In this document: positions 51,860 through 63,050 of the stretch, in pieces
How the letters are laid out: every line of letters begins with the position of its first letter
Position numbering within the stretch: position 1 is the stretch's first letter
Assembly (NCBI RefSeq): GCF_900103645.1
Contig: NZ_FNHP01000003.1
Span: forward strand, 248,001 to 312,000
DNA from: Oryzisolibacter propanilivorax
GTDB taxonomy: Bacteria; Pseudomonadota; Gammaproteobacteria; Burkholderiales; Burkholderiaceae_C
Length of the DNA stretch: 64,000 bases
Direction of reading: 5' to 3'
The notes under the pieces: generated by a model
The model's database searches: none
What the model was told of the DNA's origin: nothing
Seen by the model: only the letters and a program-made list of their open reading frames with translations
Program-made: the position numbers and the translations under genes

Positions 51860-52620
51860 ACCCCACTGCCCCCACCGCCGCCCTGCCCGCCTGGCCTTAC
51901 CCGCGCTGGATCGCCCACCGCGGCGCCGGCCGGCTGGCCCCGGAAAACACCCTGGCCGCCTTCCGCTTGGGCGCCGAGCACGGCTGGCGCATGTTCGAGT
52001 GCGACGCCAAGCTGAGCAGCGACGGCGTGCCGTTCCTGCTGCACGACGCCACGCTGCAACGCACCACCAGCGGCCACGGCATCGCCGGCGAGCTGCCCTG
52101 GAGCGACCTGGCGCAGCTGGACGCGGGCAGCTGGCACTCGCGCCGCTACGCTGGCGAACCCATCCCGACGCTGCAGAACCTGGCGCGCTGGTGCATCGCC
52201 AACCGGTACCACCTGAACATCGAGATCAAGCCCACGCCCGGCACCGAAGAGGCCACCGGCCGCGCCGTGGCCGCGCTGGCCACGCGCCTGTGGCACGGGC
52301 AGGAGGTGCCGCCGCTGCTGACCTCGTTCGCCCCTCTGGCGCTGCAGGGCGCGCGCGAGGCCGCGCCGCAGCTGCCGCGCGGCCTGCTGCTGGACCGGCT
52401 GGCGGATGGCTGGCTGGACACCGCGCGGCAGCTGGGCTGCGTGGCCATCGTCTGCAACCACGCGCTGTGGAATGCCCAGGTGGTCGCGCAGGTGCACGCC
52501 GCGGGGCTGCGCGCGCTCAGCTACACGGTGAACGACGAGTGGGCCGCCGAGCGCCTGCTGCAGCTGGGCACCGACGGCATCATCAGCGACCGCGTGGACC
52601 TGTTCAGCCCGGCAGGCTGA
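51856..52620 (+). CDS. ugpQ: Glycerophosphodiester phosphodiesterase
   Basis: Cytoplasmic GDPD (254 aa) splitting glycerophosphodiesters to glycerol-3-phosphate and an alcohol. Catalytic region WIAHRGAGRLAPENTLAAFR and MFECDAKLSSDGVPFLLHDA contain the His/Glu/Asp set; LNIEIKPTPGTEEATG and C-terminal YTVNDEWAAERLLQLGTDGI with ISDRVDL complete the TIM barrel. Coupled to the preceding gene by a 4-base overlap; it supplies intracellular glycerol-3-phosphate from diesters imported by UgpBAEC. Confidence 0.94.
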   Translation: MNPTAPTAALPAWPYPRWIAHRGAGRLAPENTLAAFRLGAEHGWRMFECDAKLSSDGVPFLLHDATLQRTTSGHGIAGELPWSDLAQLDAGSWHSRRYAGEPIPTLQNLARWCIANRYHLNIEIKPTPGTEEATGRAVAALATRLWHGQEVPPLLTSFAPLALQGAREAAPQLPRGLLLDRLADGWLDTARQLGCVAIVCNHALWNAQVVAQVHAAGLRALSYTVNDEWAAERLLQLGTDGIISDRVDLFSPAG

Positions 52621-52784
52621 CGCCCCAACCCGCCACGGCCCGGCGGGCAAGCCGGCAGGGCGCCCAACACCCACGTGGGCGCGGCACACGCCTTTCAGGG
52701 CGCGTTGCCGGCCTTCACAAAGCACTACAGCCGGCTACAGCGGTGCGCCCGGAATGCCACCGGCAGGGCCGCACAATCGCCGCC

Positions 52785-55349
52785 ATGCTGCGCCGCCGAC
52801 CCTCCAGCCCTGCTGCCGCCCTCCTGTCCATCACGCCCGGTGCCTGGCGCATGCACGCGCTGCGCTGGCTGCTGCCCCTGGGCGTGGCCGCCGCGTTGCT
52901 GGCCGTTGTGGCCACGCTGGTGATGGTGGGCTGGGCCGGCAGCGCGCCGGCCTGGGCCGCGCCCGCCCCGCAGGCCGCGCGCACGGCGGCGGCCAGCGCC
53001 GCCGGTAACGGCACGGACGCCCCTCCGCCGTCGGTGGACGAGCTGCGCCAGCGCCTGGACGCCATCCCGCAGAAGCTGAGCGAGGAGGACGACGGCCGCA
53101 AGCTGCTGGCCGAGATCAACGCCATCGGCACCGCCGCGCAACGCGTGGCCGAGCAGCGCACCGCCGAGCTGGCCGACCTGGACCTGCGCCTGCAGGGTCT
53201 GGGCCCGGCGCCCGAGAAAGGCGCCGCGCCCGATGCACCCGATGTGGCGCAGCAGCGCGCCGCGCTGACCAAGCAACGCGCGGCCATCGATGGCGAGCTG
53301 AAACTGGCGCGCCTGATCGGCGTGGACGCCGAGCAGCGCGGCACCGAGCTGATCCGCCAGCGCCATGCGCAGTTCCAGGCCGCGCTGACCTCGCGCACGG
53401 ATTCGCCGCTGAGCGCCGGCTTCTGGCGCAACCTGCGCAACGCCGCGCCCAGCGACCGGGCGCGGCTGCAGTCGCTGTGGCTGGACCTGCGCGGCGCGGT
53501 CGAGGACGCCATGCAGCGCGAGCGGCGCGGCGCCTTCATCGGCACGCTGCTGGCGGCGCTGCTGCTGGTGGTGGCCGGCACCTGGACGGCCGAGCGCATC
53601 CTGGTGCGCCTGCTGCCCACGCACCTGCCGGCGACGCGGCTGCGCCGCAGCCTGCTGGCAGCCTGTGCCATCGCCGCCAACGTGCTGCTGGTGGCCAGCG
53701 CCATGCATCTGGTGTGGGACGCGCTGCTGCCGCAGGCCGACCCAGTGGAGTCGCTCAAGCTGCTGCAGCGCGCCAGCGTGCGCGCCGCCGCCTACGCCGC
53801 CTTCGTCATCACGCTGGGTCATGCGTTGCTGGCGCGGCGCCGCCCCAGCTGGCGGCTGCTGGCGCTGTCGGACGCCCAGGCAGCACGCCTGGCGCCCTAT
53901 CCCTGGTGGATCGCGCTGCTGTCGGCGGCGGGCACGCTGGCCATGGATGTCAACGCCATCGTCGGCGCCAGCCTGGCGGCCGAGGTGGCGTCGCACGCGC
54001 TGTTCGCGCTGCTGATTCCGGCCACCGTGGCCCTGTTGCTGGTGCATGCGCGCCAGCCATCGGCGGCCACGCCGCCCGATGCACACGCCAGCGCCGAGGT
54101 ACCGCTGATGAAGGTGCGCCCGCTATGGCTGGGCGGCCTGCTGGCCGCGGCCGCGCTGGCGGTGCTGGCGGCGGTGGTGGCGCTGCTGCTGGGCTATGTG
54201 GCGCTGGCCGGCATGCTGGCACGCCAGACGGTGTGGTTCGGCGTGGTGTTCGCCACCGTCTACCTGCTGGCGGCGCTGGTCGAGGACCTGAGCGCCGCGC
54301 TGCTGTCGTCCAAGGGCGTGGTCGGGCGCCACCTGCACACCGGCCTGGGGCTGGAGCCGCGGCTGCTGGACCAGCTGGCGGTGCTGACCTCGGGCGTGCT
54401 GCGCGTGCTGCTGCTGTTTTACATGGTGATCGCGCTGATGGCACCCTTCGGCACCGGGCCGGACGAGCTGTTCCGCCGCGGCAGCCGGGTCGAGGGCGCG
54501 CTGAAGATCGGCGACTTCACCCTGGCGCCGCAGTCGATGGCGACGGCGGTGCTGATCCTGGTGGCGGGCTTCATCGCCATCCGCATTTTCAAGCGCTGGC
54601 TGGGCGAGCGCTACTTTCCCAGCACCGCGCTGGAGCCGGGCATGAGCAGCTCCATCACCACGCTGCTGGGCTACGTCGGCGGGGTGGTGGTCATCGCCAT
54701 CGCGCTGGCGGGCCTGGGGATCAGCGTGGAGCGCATCGCCTGGGTGGCCAGCGCCCTGTCGGTGGGCATCGGCTTCGGGCTGCAGGCCATCGTGCAGAAC
54801 TTCATCTCCGGCCTGATCCTGCTGGCCGAGCGGCCGGTGCGCGTGGGCGACTGGGTCAAGCTGGGCGAGACCGAGGGCGACGTGCGCCGGGTGAACGTGC
54901 GCGCCACCGAGATCCAGCTGGGCGACCGCTCCACCGTCATCGTGCCGAACTCGGAATTCATCACCAAGAGCGTGCGCAACATGACGCTGACCGGCGCGCA
55001 GGGCCGGGTGCAGCTGAGCCTGCCGGCGCCGCTGTCGACCGACGCGCGGCGCATGCGCGAGCTGATCCTGCAGGCCTTCCAGGCGCACGACGCCATCCTG
55101 GAGGACCCGGCGCCCGCCGTCACGCTGGACGGCGTGCAGGGCGGCACGCTGATCTTCGTGGCCACCGGCTGGGTGGCCAACCCGCGCGGCGCGGGTGGCG
55201 CGCGCAGCGACATCCTGTTCGCCATCCTGGACGCGCTGCGCGCGGAAGGCCTGCAGCTGTCGCCGCCGGCGACTACGCTGGTGGCGCAGGACTCCCCTTT
55301 GTCGGCGGGACCGCCCGAATCTGCCGCCCCTGTCAGTAGGCCGGCCTGA
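52785..55349 (+). CDS. Large MscS-family mechanosensitive channel (DUF3772 type)
   Basis: An 854-aa membrane protein. A signal-like first helix is followed by a periplasmic helical domain (SVDELRQRLDAIPQKLSEED) of DUF3772 type, many membrane helices from about residue 250, and a C-terminal MscS core: SVGIGFGLQAIVQNFISGLI in the pore helix, ERPVRVGDWVKLGETEGDVR and IVPNSEFITKSVRNMTLTG in the beta domain. Resembles E. coli YbdG/MscK-like large channels. Likely releases solutes on osmotic downshift. ATG 52785 is the first start consistent with the coding pattern; MHALRW 21 codons later is possible. Confidence 0.88.
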   Translation: MLRRRPSSPAAALLSITPGAWRMHALRWLLPLGVAAALLAVVATLVMVGWAGSAPAWAAPAPQAARTAAASAAGNGTDAPPPSVDELRQRLDAIPQKLSEEDDGRKLLAEINAIGTAAQRVAEQRTAELADLDLRLQGLGPAPEKGAAPDAPDVAQQRAALTKQRAAIDGELKLARLIGVDAEQRGTELIRQRHAQFQAALTSRTDSPLSAGFWRNLRNAAPSDRARLQSLWLDLRGAVEDAMQRERRGAFIGTLLAALLLVVAGTWTAERILVRLLPTHLPATRLRRSLLAACAIAANVLLVASAMHLVWDALLPQADPVESLKLLQRASVRAAAYAAFVITLGHALLARRRPSWRLLALSDAQAARLAPYPWWIALLSAAGTLAMDVNAIVGASLAAEVASHALFALLIPATVALLLVHARQPSAATPPDAHASAEVPLMKVRPLWLGGLLAAAALAVLAAVVALLLGYVALAGMLARQTVWFGVVFATVYLLAALVEDLSAALLSSKGVVGRHLHTGLGLEPRLLDQLAVLTSGVLRVLLLFYMVIALMAPFGTGPDELFRRGSRVEGALKIGDFTLAPQSMATAVLILVAGFIAIRIFKRWLGERYFPSTALEPGMSSSITTLLGYVGGVVVIAIALAGLGISVERIAWVASALSVGIGFGLQAIVQNFISGLILLAERPVRVGDWVKLGETEGDVRRVNVRATEIQLGDRSTVIVPNSEFITKSVRNMTLTGAQGRVQLSLPAPLSTDARRMRELILQAFQAHDAILEDPAPAVTLDGVQGGTLIFVATGWVANPRGAGGARSDILFAILDALRAEGLQLSPPATTLVAQDSPLSAGPPESAAPVSRPA

Positions 55350-55391
55350 GCACACGCAACAGACGCACGCATCTAGCGCGCGCGGCGCGCC

Positions 55392-57212
55392 TTACCCGGG
55401 CATGCGCAGCTGCGCCGGCAGCCAGCCGCGCAGGCTGTTGACGAAGGCCCAGCCCTGCACGCGCGGCAGGTCCTGCAGGCGCAGCAGGCCTTCCTGCACC
55501 TGGCTGCCCCGCAGCGCCAGCGCGCGGCCCACGCCCGGCAACAGGCCGCAGGACAGGGACGGCGTGATCCAGCGGCCATCCAGCAGCGCCGCGACGTTGC
55601 CAAAGGTGCCCTCGGTGATCTCGCCGGCGGCGTTGTACAGCAGCGTGTCGAACACCCCGCTGCCCGGCTGCGGGGCGAACGCGGCGTAGTGCGCACGGCG
55701 CGTGGTCTTGTGGCGCACGAACTCGCTGTGCGCCTGCGCGAACGGCCGGTCGGCCAGCGCCAGCAGCACCGGCGTGGCCGTGGGCGCCAGGGCGTGCGCC
55801 TCGGCCTGCAGCGCGCCGCGCGCGTCCAGCAGCAGGCGCGCGCGCCAGGCACCCTGCGGATGGGCGCGCTCCAGCGCGTCCAGTCGCTGGTGCACCGCAT
55901 CGGCGTCGAACGGATAGCCGAAGTGCGCCGCCGCCTGCGCCAGGCGCGCCAGGTGCTCGGCCCGGTGGCGCAGCCGGCCGCCCTCCAGAGCCAGGGTCTC
56001 CAGCAGGTCGAACGGCGCGCTGGCGCGCTCGGCGAAGGCGCGCTTGGCCTGCCATTCGCGCCACTCGGCGTCCGCATCGGCGCCCCAGACGATGCCGCTG
56101 CCGATGCCGCAGCGCACCCGATCGGCGTGCAGCTCCAGCGTGCGGATCGGCACGTTGAAGGTGGCGGCGATGGCCCCTGGCCCGCCGATCGGGTCCGGGC
56201 GCAGCACGCCCAGCGCGCCGCAGTAGATGCCGCGCGGGCCGCCCTCCAGCGCACGGATGGCGCGCATGGCCTGCACCTTGGGCGCGCCCGTGACCGAGCC
56301 GCACGGGAACAGCGCGGCGAACACGTCCGCCAGCCGCGTGCCGGCGCGCGTGTCGGCCTGCACGTCCGAGGTCATCTGCCACACGGCCGGCAGCGCCTGG
56401 GTGCGCAGCAGCTGCGGCACGCGCACGCTGCCCACCTGCGCGATGCGCGACAGGTCGTTGCGCAGCAGGTCGACGATCATCACGTTCTCGGCCCGCTCCT
56501 TGGGCGACGCGCGCAGCGCCTGCTCGCGTGCCGCGTCGTCGGCCGGCGTGGCGCCGCGCGCGGCCGTGCCCTTCATGGGCCGCGTCAGGATGGCGCCGCG
56601 GCCGTCGGGGCCGGCGCGCCAGTCGAAGAACAGCTCGGGCGAGACCGACAGCGCCTGCGTCTCGCCCATGTCCAGCCACAGCGCGTAGCCGCCCGGCTGG
56701 GCGCGGCGCAGCGCGCCGAACAGCGCGCGCGGCATGCCGCGCCAGCGGCCGGTGAAGGCCGCCGTGTGGTTAACCTGGTAGTACTCGCCCGCGGCAATGC
56801 CGCGTTGCAGCCGCGCCAGCGCGGCTTCAAATGCGGCCCGCGCGGGCGGCGCGTCCCAGTCGAGGTAAGCGGGCGCGAAGTCTTCGCCCTGCTGCTGCGG
56901 CCAGGGCAACGGCGCATCGTGCACCGCGAACCAGGCCAAGGGCGGCGCATCCGGCGGCGCGTCGTGCACTGCCAGCGCCGCGTCGAAGGCCGGCGCCGCC
57001 TCGTAGCGCAGGCCACCCAGGCACCAGTGACCCGCGCGGGCCGCGGCCTCGGCGGCGCCCAGCACGCCGGCTACCTCCTCCACCCGCCTGGCCACCAGCA
57101 GCCGACGCGGCGCATCAAAGGCATGGCGCAGGCGCGGGCCGGCCGCATTGCAGGGGTCGGTGAAGTCGATCAGCGCCGTGATGCCGCACGCGCGTCCCGT
57201 GGCAAGATTCAC
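55392..57212 (-). CDS. pabB: Aminodeoxychorismate synthase component I fused to an aminotransferase-class-IV (PabC-like) domain
   Basis: About 606 aa. The N-terminal two thirds are PabB: GEYYQVNHTAAFTGRWRG, LTRPMKGTAARGATPADD, ENVMIVDLLRNDLSRIAQVG, CGSVTGAPKVQAMRAIRALE and RGIYCGALGVLRPD form the chorismate site. The C-terminal third is a fold-type IV PLP domain: FVRHKTTRRAHYAAF (probable PLP lysine), SGVFDTLLYNAAGEITEGTF and SLSCGLLPGVGRALALRG. It should make 4-amino-4-deoxychorismate and convert it to p-aminobenzoate for folate. There is no ATG before the core; GTG 57212 (or TTG 57218) must be used. Confidence 0.9.
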   Translation of the reverse strand: MNLATGRACGITALIDFTDPCNAAGPRLRHAFDAPRRLLVARRVEEVAGVLGAAEAAARAGHWCLGGLRYEAAPAFDAALAVHDAPPDAPPLAWFAVHDAPLPWPQQQGEDFAPAYLDWDAPPARAAFEAALARLQRGIAAGEYYQVNHTAAFTGRWRGMPRALFGALRRAQPGGYALWLDMGETQALSVSPELFFDWRAGPDGRGAILTRPMKGTAARGATPADDAAREQALRASPKERAENVMIVDLLRNDLSRIAQVGSVRVPQLLRTQALPAVWQMTSDVQADTRAGTRLADVFAALFPCGSVTGAPKVQAMRAIRALEGGPRGIYCGALGVLRPDPIGGPGAIAATFNVPIRTLELHADRVRCGIGSGIVWGADADAEWREWQAKRAFAERASAPFDLLETLALEGGRLRHRAEHLARLAQAAAHFGYPFDADAVHQRLDALERAHPQGAWRARLLLDARGALQAEAHALAPTATPVLLALADRPFAQAHSEFVRHKTTRRAHYAAFAPQPGSGVFDTLLYNAAGEITEGTFGNVAALLDGRWITPSLSCGLLPGVGRALALRGSQVQEGLLRLQDLPRVQGWAFVNSLRGWLPAQLRMPG

Positions 57213-57216
57213 AGGC

Positions 57217-57275
57217 AAATCGGCCTCCAGCCCTTGTTTTTCAACGGCTAACAGCTATATTTTCAATAGCAAACA
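57217..57275. repeat. Dispersed intergenic repeat (family A)
   Basis: ATCGGCCTCCAGCCCTTG, then CAGCTATATTTTCAATAGC, filling the gap between nadA and pabB. Confidence 0.75.
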
Positions 57276-57278
57276 GGC

Positions 57279-58400
57279 TCACGCCGCACCCAGGTGTGGC
57301 ACCAGCGCGCCGGCCGGCTGGCCGTTTTTCAGCGCGGCGGTGAAGGCCAGCATGCGGTCGATGGGCTGGCGCGCGCGCGGGATCAGCGCCGGCTCGACGT
57401 GCACCGCGCCCGCGCCCGTCTCCAGCGCCTGTGCCACGCCGGCCAGGCCGTTCATCGCCATCCACGGGCAGCTGGCGCAGCTCTTGCACGTGGCGCTGTT
57501 GCCGGCGGTGGGCGCCTCGATGAAGGTCTTGCCCGGGTTCAGCGTGCGCAGCTGGTGCAGCATGCCGCTGTCGGTGGCGACGATGAAGGTGTTCGCGTCC
57601 AGCTCGCGCGCGGCGCGCAGGATGGCGCTGGTCGAGCCGACGGCGTCGGCCAGGGCCACCACCGAGGCCGGGCTTTCCGGATGTACCAGCACGCGCGCGC
57701 CGGGGTGCTCGCGTTTTAGGGCCGCCAGTTCGTCGGCCTTGAACTCGTCGTGCACGATGCACGCGCCGTTCCACATCAGCATGTCGGCGCCGGTCCGCTG
57801 CTGGATGTAGCCGCCCAAGTGCCGGTCGGGGGCCCACAGGATCCTGTGGCCGGCGGCGTGCAGCGCGCCCACGATCTCCAAAGCGCAGCTGGAGGTGACC
57901 AGCCAGTCGGCGCGTGCCTTCACCGCCGCGCTGGTGTTGGCATAGACCACCACGGTGCGGTCCGGGTGCGCGTTGCAGAATGCCGAGAACTCGTCGGCCG
58001 GGCACCCCAGGTCGAGCGAGCAGGTCGCGTCCAGGTCGGGCATCAGGACGGTTTTTTCGGGCGACAGGATCTTGGCGGTCTCGCCCATGAAGCGCACGCC
58101 CGAGACGACCAGCGTGGTGGCCGGATGGTCGCGGCCGAAGCGCGCCATCTCCAGCGAGTCGCTGACGATGCCGCCGGTCTCCTCGGCCAGGTCCTGCAGG
58201 TCCGGGTGCACGTAGTAGTGCGAGACCATGACGGCGTTCTTCTCGCGCAGCAGGTGGCGGATGCGCTCTTTCAGTACCAGGCGCTGCGCCGGCGCGGGCT
58301 CGGCCGGCACGCGCGCCCAAGCGTGGCGGGTGGAGCAGACGGCGCCTTCGACGGGCTGCTCGTACTCCACTTCCTTGATGGCGATCGTGGGGGTGTTCAT
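57279..58400 (-). CDS. nadA: Quinolinate synthase
   Basis: A 4Fe-4S enzyme (373 aa) condensing iminoaspartate (from NadB) with dihydroxyacetone phosphate to quinolinate. [58 protein letters not shown] and [20 protein letters not shown] show the cluster cysteines and substrate-binding sites. N-terminal extension ([20 protein letters not shown]) is normal for betaproteobacteria. nadC lies 6 bases upstream in the same operon. Confidence 0.95.
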   Translation of the reverse strand: MNTPTIAIKEVEYEQPVEGAVCSTRHAWARVPAEPAPAQRLVLKERIRHLLREKNAVMVSHYYVHPDLQDLAEETGGIVSDSLEMARFGRDHPATTLVVSGVRFMGETAKILSPEKTVLMPDLDATCSLDLGCPADEFSAFCNAHPDRTVVVYANTSAAVKARADWLVTSSCALEIVGALHAAGHRILWAPDRHLGGYIQQRTGADMLMWNGACIVHDEFKADELAALKREHPGARVLVHPESPASVVALADAVGSTSAILRAARELDANTFIVATDSGMLHQLRTLNPGKTFIEAPTAGNSATCKSCASCPWMAMNGLAGVAQALETGAGAVHVEPALIPRARQPIDRMLAFTAALKNGQPAGALVPHLGAA

Positions 58401-58406
58401 GGGGCT

Positions 58407-59276
58407 TCAGAGCTCCTGCAGGCGCAGGGAATAGTCGGTGGCGCGCACGTCCTTGGTCAGCGCGCCGATGGAGATGCGGTCCACGCCGGTCTCGGCCAGC
58501 GCGCGCAGGCCAGCAAGCGTCACGCCGCCGGAGATCTCCAGCACCGCGCGCCCGGCGTTCAGCCGCACCGCCTCGTGCAGCGTTGCCAGCGGCATGTTGT
58601 CCAGCAGCACCATGGTGGCGCCGGCCTGCAAGGCTTCTTCCAGCTGGGCCAGCGTCTCGACCTCGATCTCGATGAAGCTGGCCTGCGCCGCCACGGCCTG
58701 CGCGGCGCGCAGCACGGCGGTGATGCCGCCGGCGGCGGCGATGTGGTTTTCCTTGATCAGCACCGCGTCGTGCAGGCCGATGCGGTGGTTCAGCCCGCCG
58801 CCGGTGCGCACCGCGTACTTCTGCGCCAGGCGCAGCCCGGGCAGGGTCTTGCGCGTGTCGACGACGCGCGCGCGCGTGCCAGCCACGGCCTGCACGTACT
58901 CGGCCGTCTTGCTCGCCACGCCCGAGAGCAGCTGCAGGAAGTTCAACGCGGTGCGCTCGGCCGACAGCAGCGCGCGGGCGTTGCCCTCGATCTCCAGCAC
59001 CACCTGGTCGGGGGCGCAGCGCTGGCCTTCCGCCACGTGCCACGCCAGACGCATCTGCGGATCGAGCGCGCGCAGCGCGGCCTCGGCCCAGGGTGCGCCA
59101 CAGACCACGGCGGCCTCGCGCGCCAGCACGCGGGCGCGGGCGCGGCGCGCAGGGTCGATCAGGCCGGCCGTCAGGTCGCCGGCGCCCACGTCTTCCTGCA
59201 GCGCGCGCTGCACGTCGGCGCGCGCCAGCACCTGCAGCGTCTCGGGGGCGAAAAGCGTATCGGGAGATGTCTTCAT
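58407..59276 (-). CDS. nadC: Nicotinate-nucleotide pyrophosphorylase (quinolinate phosphoribosyltransferase)
   Basis: Turns quinolinate and PRPP into nicotinate mononucleotide (289 aa). [97 protein letters not shown] and [20 protein letters not shown] are the full signature. ATG 59276 chosen; the frame stays open another 52 codons without coding sense. First gene of nadC-nadA. Confidence 0.95.
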   Translation of the reverse strand: MKTSPDTLFAPETLQVLARADVQRALQEDVGAGDLTAGLIDPARRARARVLAREAAVVCGAPWAEAALRALDPQMRLAWHVAEGQRCAPDQVVLEIEGNARALLSAERTALNFLQLLSGVASKTAEYVQAVAGTRARVVDTRKTLPGLRLAQKYAVRTGGGLNHRIGLHDAVLIKENHIAAAGGITAVLRAAQAVAAQASFIEIEVETLAQLEEALQAGATMVLLDNMPLATLHEAVRLNAGRAVLEISGGVTLAGLRALAETGVDRISIGALTKDVRATDYSLRLQEL

Positions 59277-59292
59277 GGGGCGCGAAGCATAG

Positions 59293-61134
<1,842 letters not shown>

Positions 61135-61285
61135 CGCCGGGCGGACGGCGCGCCCCCCTCTTGTCCGACAGCGAGTAGGAGAGCGCCGACCGACAGGCGG
61201 GGTGCGGGCGGGTGTCGCAGGCCTCCCCGGTTGCCCAGTATGGGCGGCATTCACAGCCCCTGGCGCCCTGGCGCCTGCCTGAAAA

Positions 61286-62737
61286 ATGTCCGTTGCCTCC
61301 GCCATCCTTCCCGAACTCGCCGCCCAGCGTGCCGAACCGGCGCGGCGCAGCGCTCCACGTGCCCTGTACCACGCGCTGCTGCAGCCCGAGCCCGATGCCG
61401 ATACGCGTACCCGCGCTGCGCACCACCTGCGCCGCTGCCTGCTGCAGACCGCCGGGCAGCCGAGCGATCTGCCGGAACGCCCGCAAGACTTGCACGCCTG
61501 GCGCGAGCGCAATGCACAGCAGGTCGCCGCGCAGTACGAGGCCTACCTGGCCGAGCGCCGTGCCGGCGGCGCGCGGCGCTACTTCGGCAACCGCGCCCAT
61601 GCGCTGCACTTCCTGCGCGCGGTTGCGCCGACCAAGCTGGTCGATGGCGCCTGGCTGTACGGCCTGACGGCGCACGCCGAGAACGTGCGCCTGGCGCCGC
61701 TGGTCCATACCTACCTGGAAGAACTGGGCGACGGCGCCCCATCCAAGAACCATGTGCTGCTGTACCGCCGCCTGCTGGCGCGCCACGGCATCGCCGTGGA
61801 CGATGATGGCAGCCTGCCGGATGCGCTGTACCAGCAGGGCTTGATCCAGCTGGCGCTGGGCTGGAATGCCGAGGAATTCCTGCCCGAAGTCATCGGCTTC
61901 AACCTGGCCTACGAACAGCTGCCGCTGCACCTGCTGATCACCAGCTACGAGCTGAACGAACTGGGGCTGGACCCGTACTACTTCACCCTGCACGTCACGG
62001 TGGACAACGGCCACAGCGGCCATGCGCGCCAGGCCTGCGACGCGGTGCTGGGCCTGCTGCCGCGTCATGGCGACACGCAGGTGTTCTGGCAGCGTGTGCG
62101 CGCCGGCGCGCGCCTGGCCGACGCCGGCGTGGGCACCACGCAGGTCATCCGCGACTTCGACATTGGTGCCGAGGTGCTGCGCATCCTGGCGGCCAAGGCA
62201 CCGGCCGGCCATGGCGCACATTCCAACTACTGCCGTGTCGCGGGCCGCAGCGTGAACGACTGGCTGGCCGACGCCGCGCAGATGCCCCAGTTCTTGCAAG
62301 CGCTGGTCGACAGCGGCTGGGTGGTACCCGACGCGCCGCCGCACCAGAGCCGCTTCTGGCGCCTGCTGCAGGGCGAGCGCGCGGAGATGTTCGGCGTGTT
62401 CAGCGCCTATGAGCTGCAGGTCATCCACGACTGGCTGCGCGGCGAGGGCAGCAGCGACGGCCAGGCCTGGGACGAGCGCGGCGCGGCCAACCAGTCGCCG
62501 CGGCGCCGGCCGAGCTTTCGGGCTATGCAGCGCGCCGCGCGTGTGGATGACGGCAATACCGCCGTGGCGCAGCCCTTGCCGCTGGACCCGGACATCCCGG
62601 CATTCGAGGAGCGGCTGCGCCCCCTGCAGGGCGCCGCACGCCGCGCCGCGCTGGTGGCGGCCATGGCGCCGGGCGAGCACTGGACGCCCACCGGACTGCA
62701 TGCCACGCGGCTGTTCCGGGCCGAAGGCCTGTGCTGA
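61286..62737 (+). CDS. Iron-containing redox enzyme, haem-oxygenase-like fold (HDO family candidate)
   Basis: A 483-aa soluble protein. The central ~230 residues look like the haem-oxygenase-like di-iron oxidase/oxygenase family: AENVRLAPLVHTYLEELGDG and KNHVLLYRRLLARHG (Glu and His), EEFLPEVIGFNLAYEQLPLH (Glu), and YYFTLHVTVDNGHSGHARQA (H-x3-D-x2-H type site). These acidic/His residues would hold a non-haem iron centre. The C-terminal third (SVNDWLADAAQMPQFLQALV and onward) may be a substrate or lid domain. Known relatives perform N-oxygenation or C-C cleavage; the substrate here is unknown. It stands alone, not in an evident biosynthetic cluster. Confidence 0.7.
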   Translation: MSVASAILPELAAQRAEPARRSAPRALYHALLQPEPDADTRTRAAHHLRRCLLQTAGQPSDLPERPQDLHAWRERNAQQVAAQYEAYLAERRAGGARRYFGNRAHALHFLRAVAPTKLVDGAWLYGLTAHAENVRLAPLVHTYLEELGDGAPSKNHVLLYRRLLARHGIAVDDDGSLPDALYQQGLIQLALGWNAEEFLPEVIGFNLAYEQLPLHLLITSYELNELGLDPYYFTLHVTVDNGHSGHARQACDAVLGLLPRHGDTQVFWQRVRAGARLADAGVGTTQVIRDFDIGAEVLRILAAKAPAGHGAHSNYCRVAGRSVNDWLADAAQMPQFLQALVDSGWVVPDAPPHQSRFWRLLQGERAEMFGVFSAYELQVIHDWLRGEGSSDGQAWDERGAANQSPRRRPSFRAMQRAARVDDGNTAVAQPLPLDPDIPAFEERLRPLQGAARRAALVAAMAPGEHWTPTGLHATRLFRAEGLC

Positions 62738-62893
62738 CCATGCCGCGCTCCGTCCCACAGGCTGTGCGCGCTGGCGTCCCCGTCGCAGGGGCGCAGACCT
62801 ACGCGGCGCGGTTGCATCGGCGCACAGGCCGCGGCGAGGGCATTGCGTAACTTCAGGCCATCGCAACCCACCACCCATCAGGAGGAACTCACC

Positions 62894-62968
62894 ATGCCCG
62901 TCATCTTGTGGCTTCTAGGCGTCCCGCTGTCGATCGTGCTGCTGTTGATGCTGTTCGGCGTCCTGTGA
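62894..62968 (+). CDS. 24-aa single-helix membrane peptide
   Basis: ATG 62894 opens MPVILWLLGVPLSIVLLLML ending FGVL and TGA. AGGAGG lies 8 bases upstream and an intrinsic terminator follows 34 bases after the stop, so it looks like a complete tiny gene. Almost the whole chain is one membrane helix. Similar very short hydrophobic proteins (DUF3309-like) are common in proteobacteria; function unknown. Confidence 0.7.
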   Translation: MPVILWLLGVPLSIVLLLMLFGVL

Positions 62969-63001
62969 CGCGCGCGGCGCATGCCGCATCGATTTCTACC
63001 G

Positions 63002-63031
63002 GCCCGCAGATGGCGACGTCTGCGGGCTTTC
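63002..63031 (+). terminator. Intrinsic terminator after the 24-aa gene
   Basis: GCCCGCAGA (63002-63010) pairs perfectly with TCTGCGGGC (63019-63027) across TGGCGACG, followed by TTTCTC. Confidence 0.85.
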
Positions 63032-63050
63032 TCGTGGGCGCGCGGCGCCC

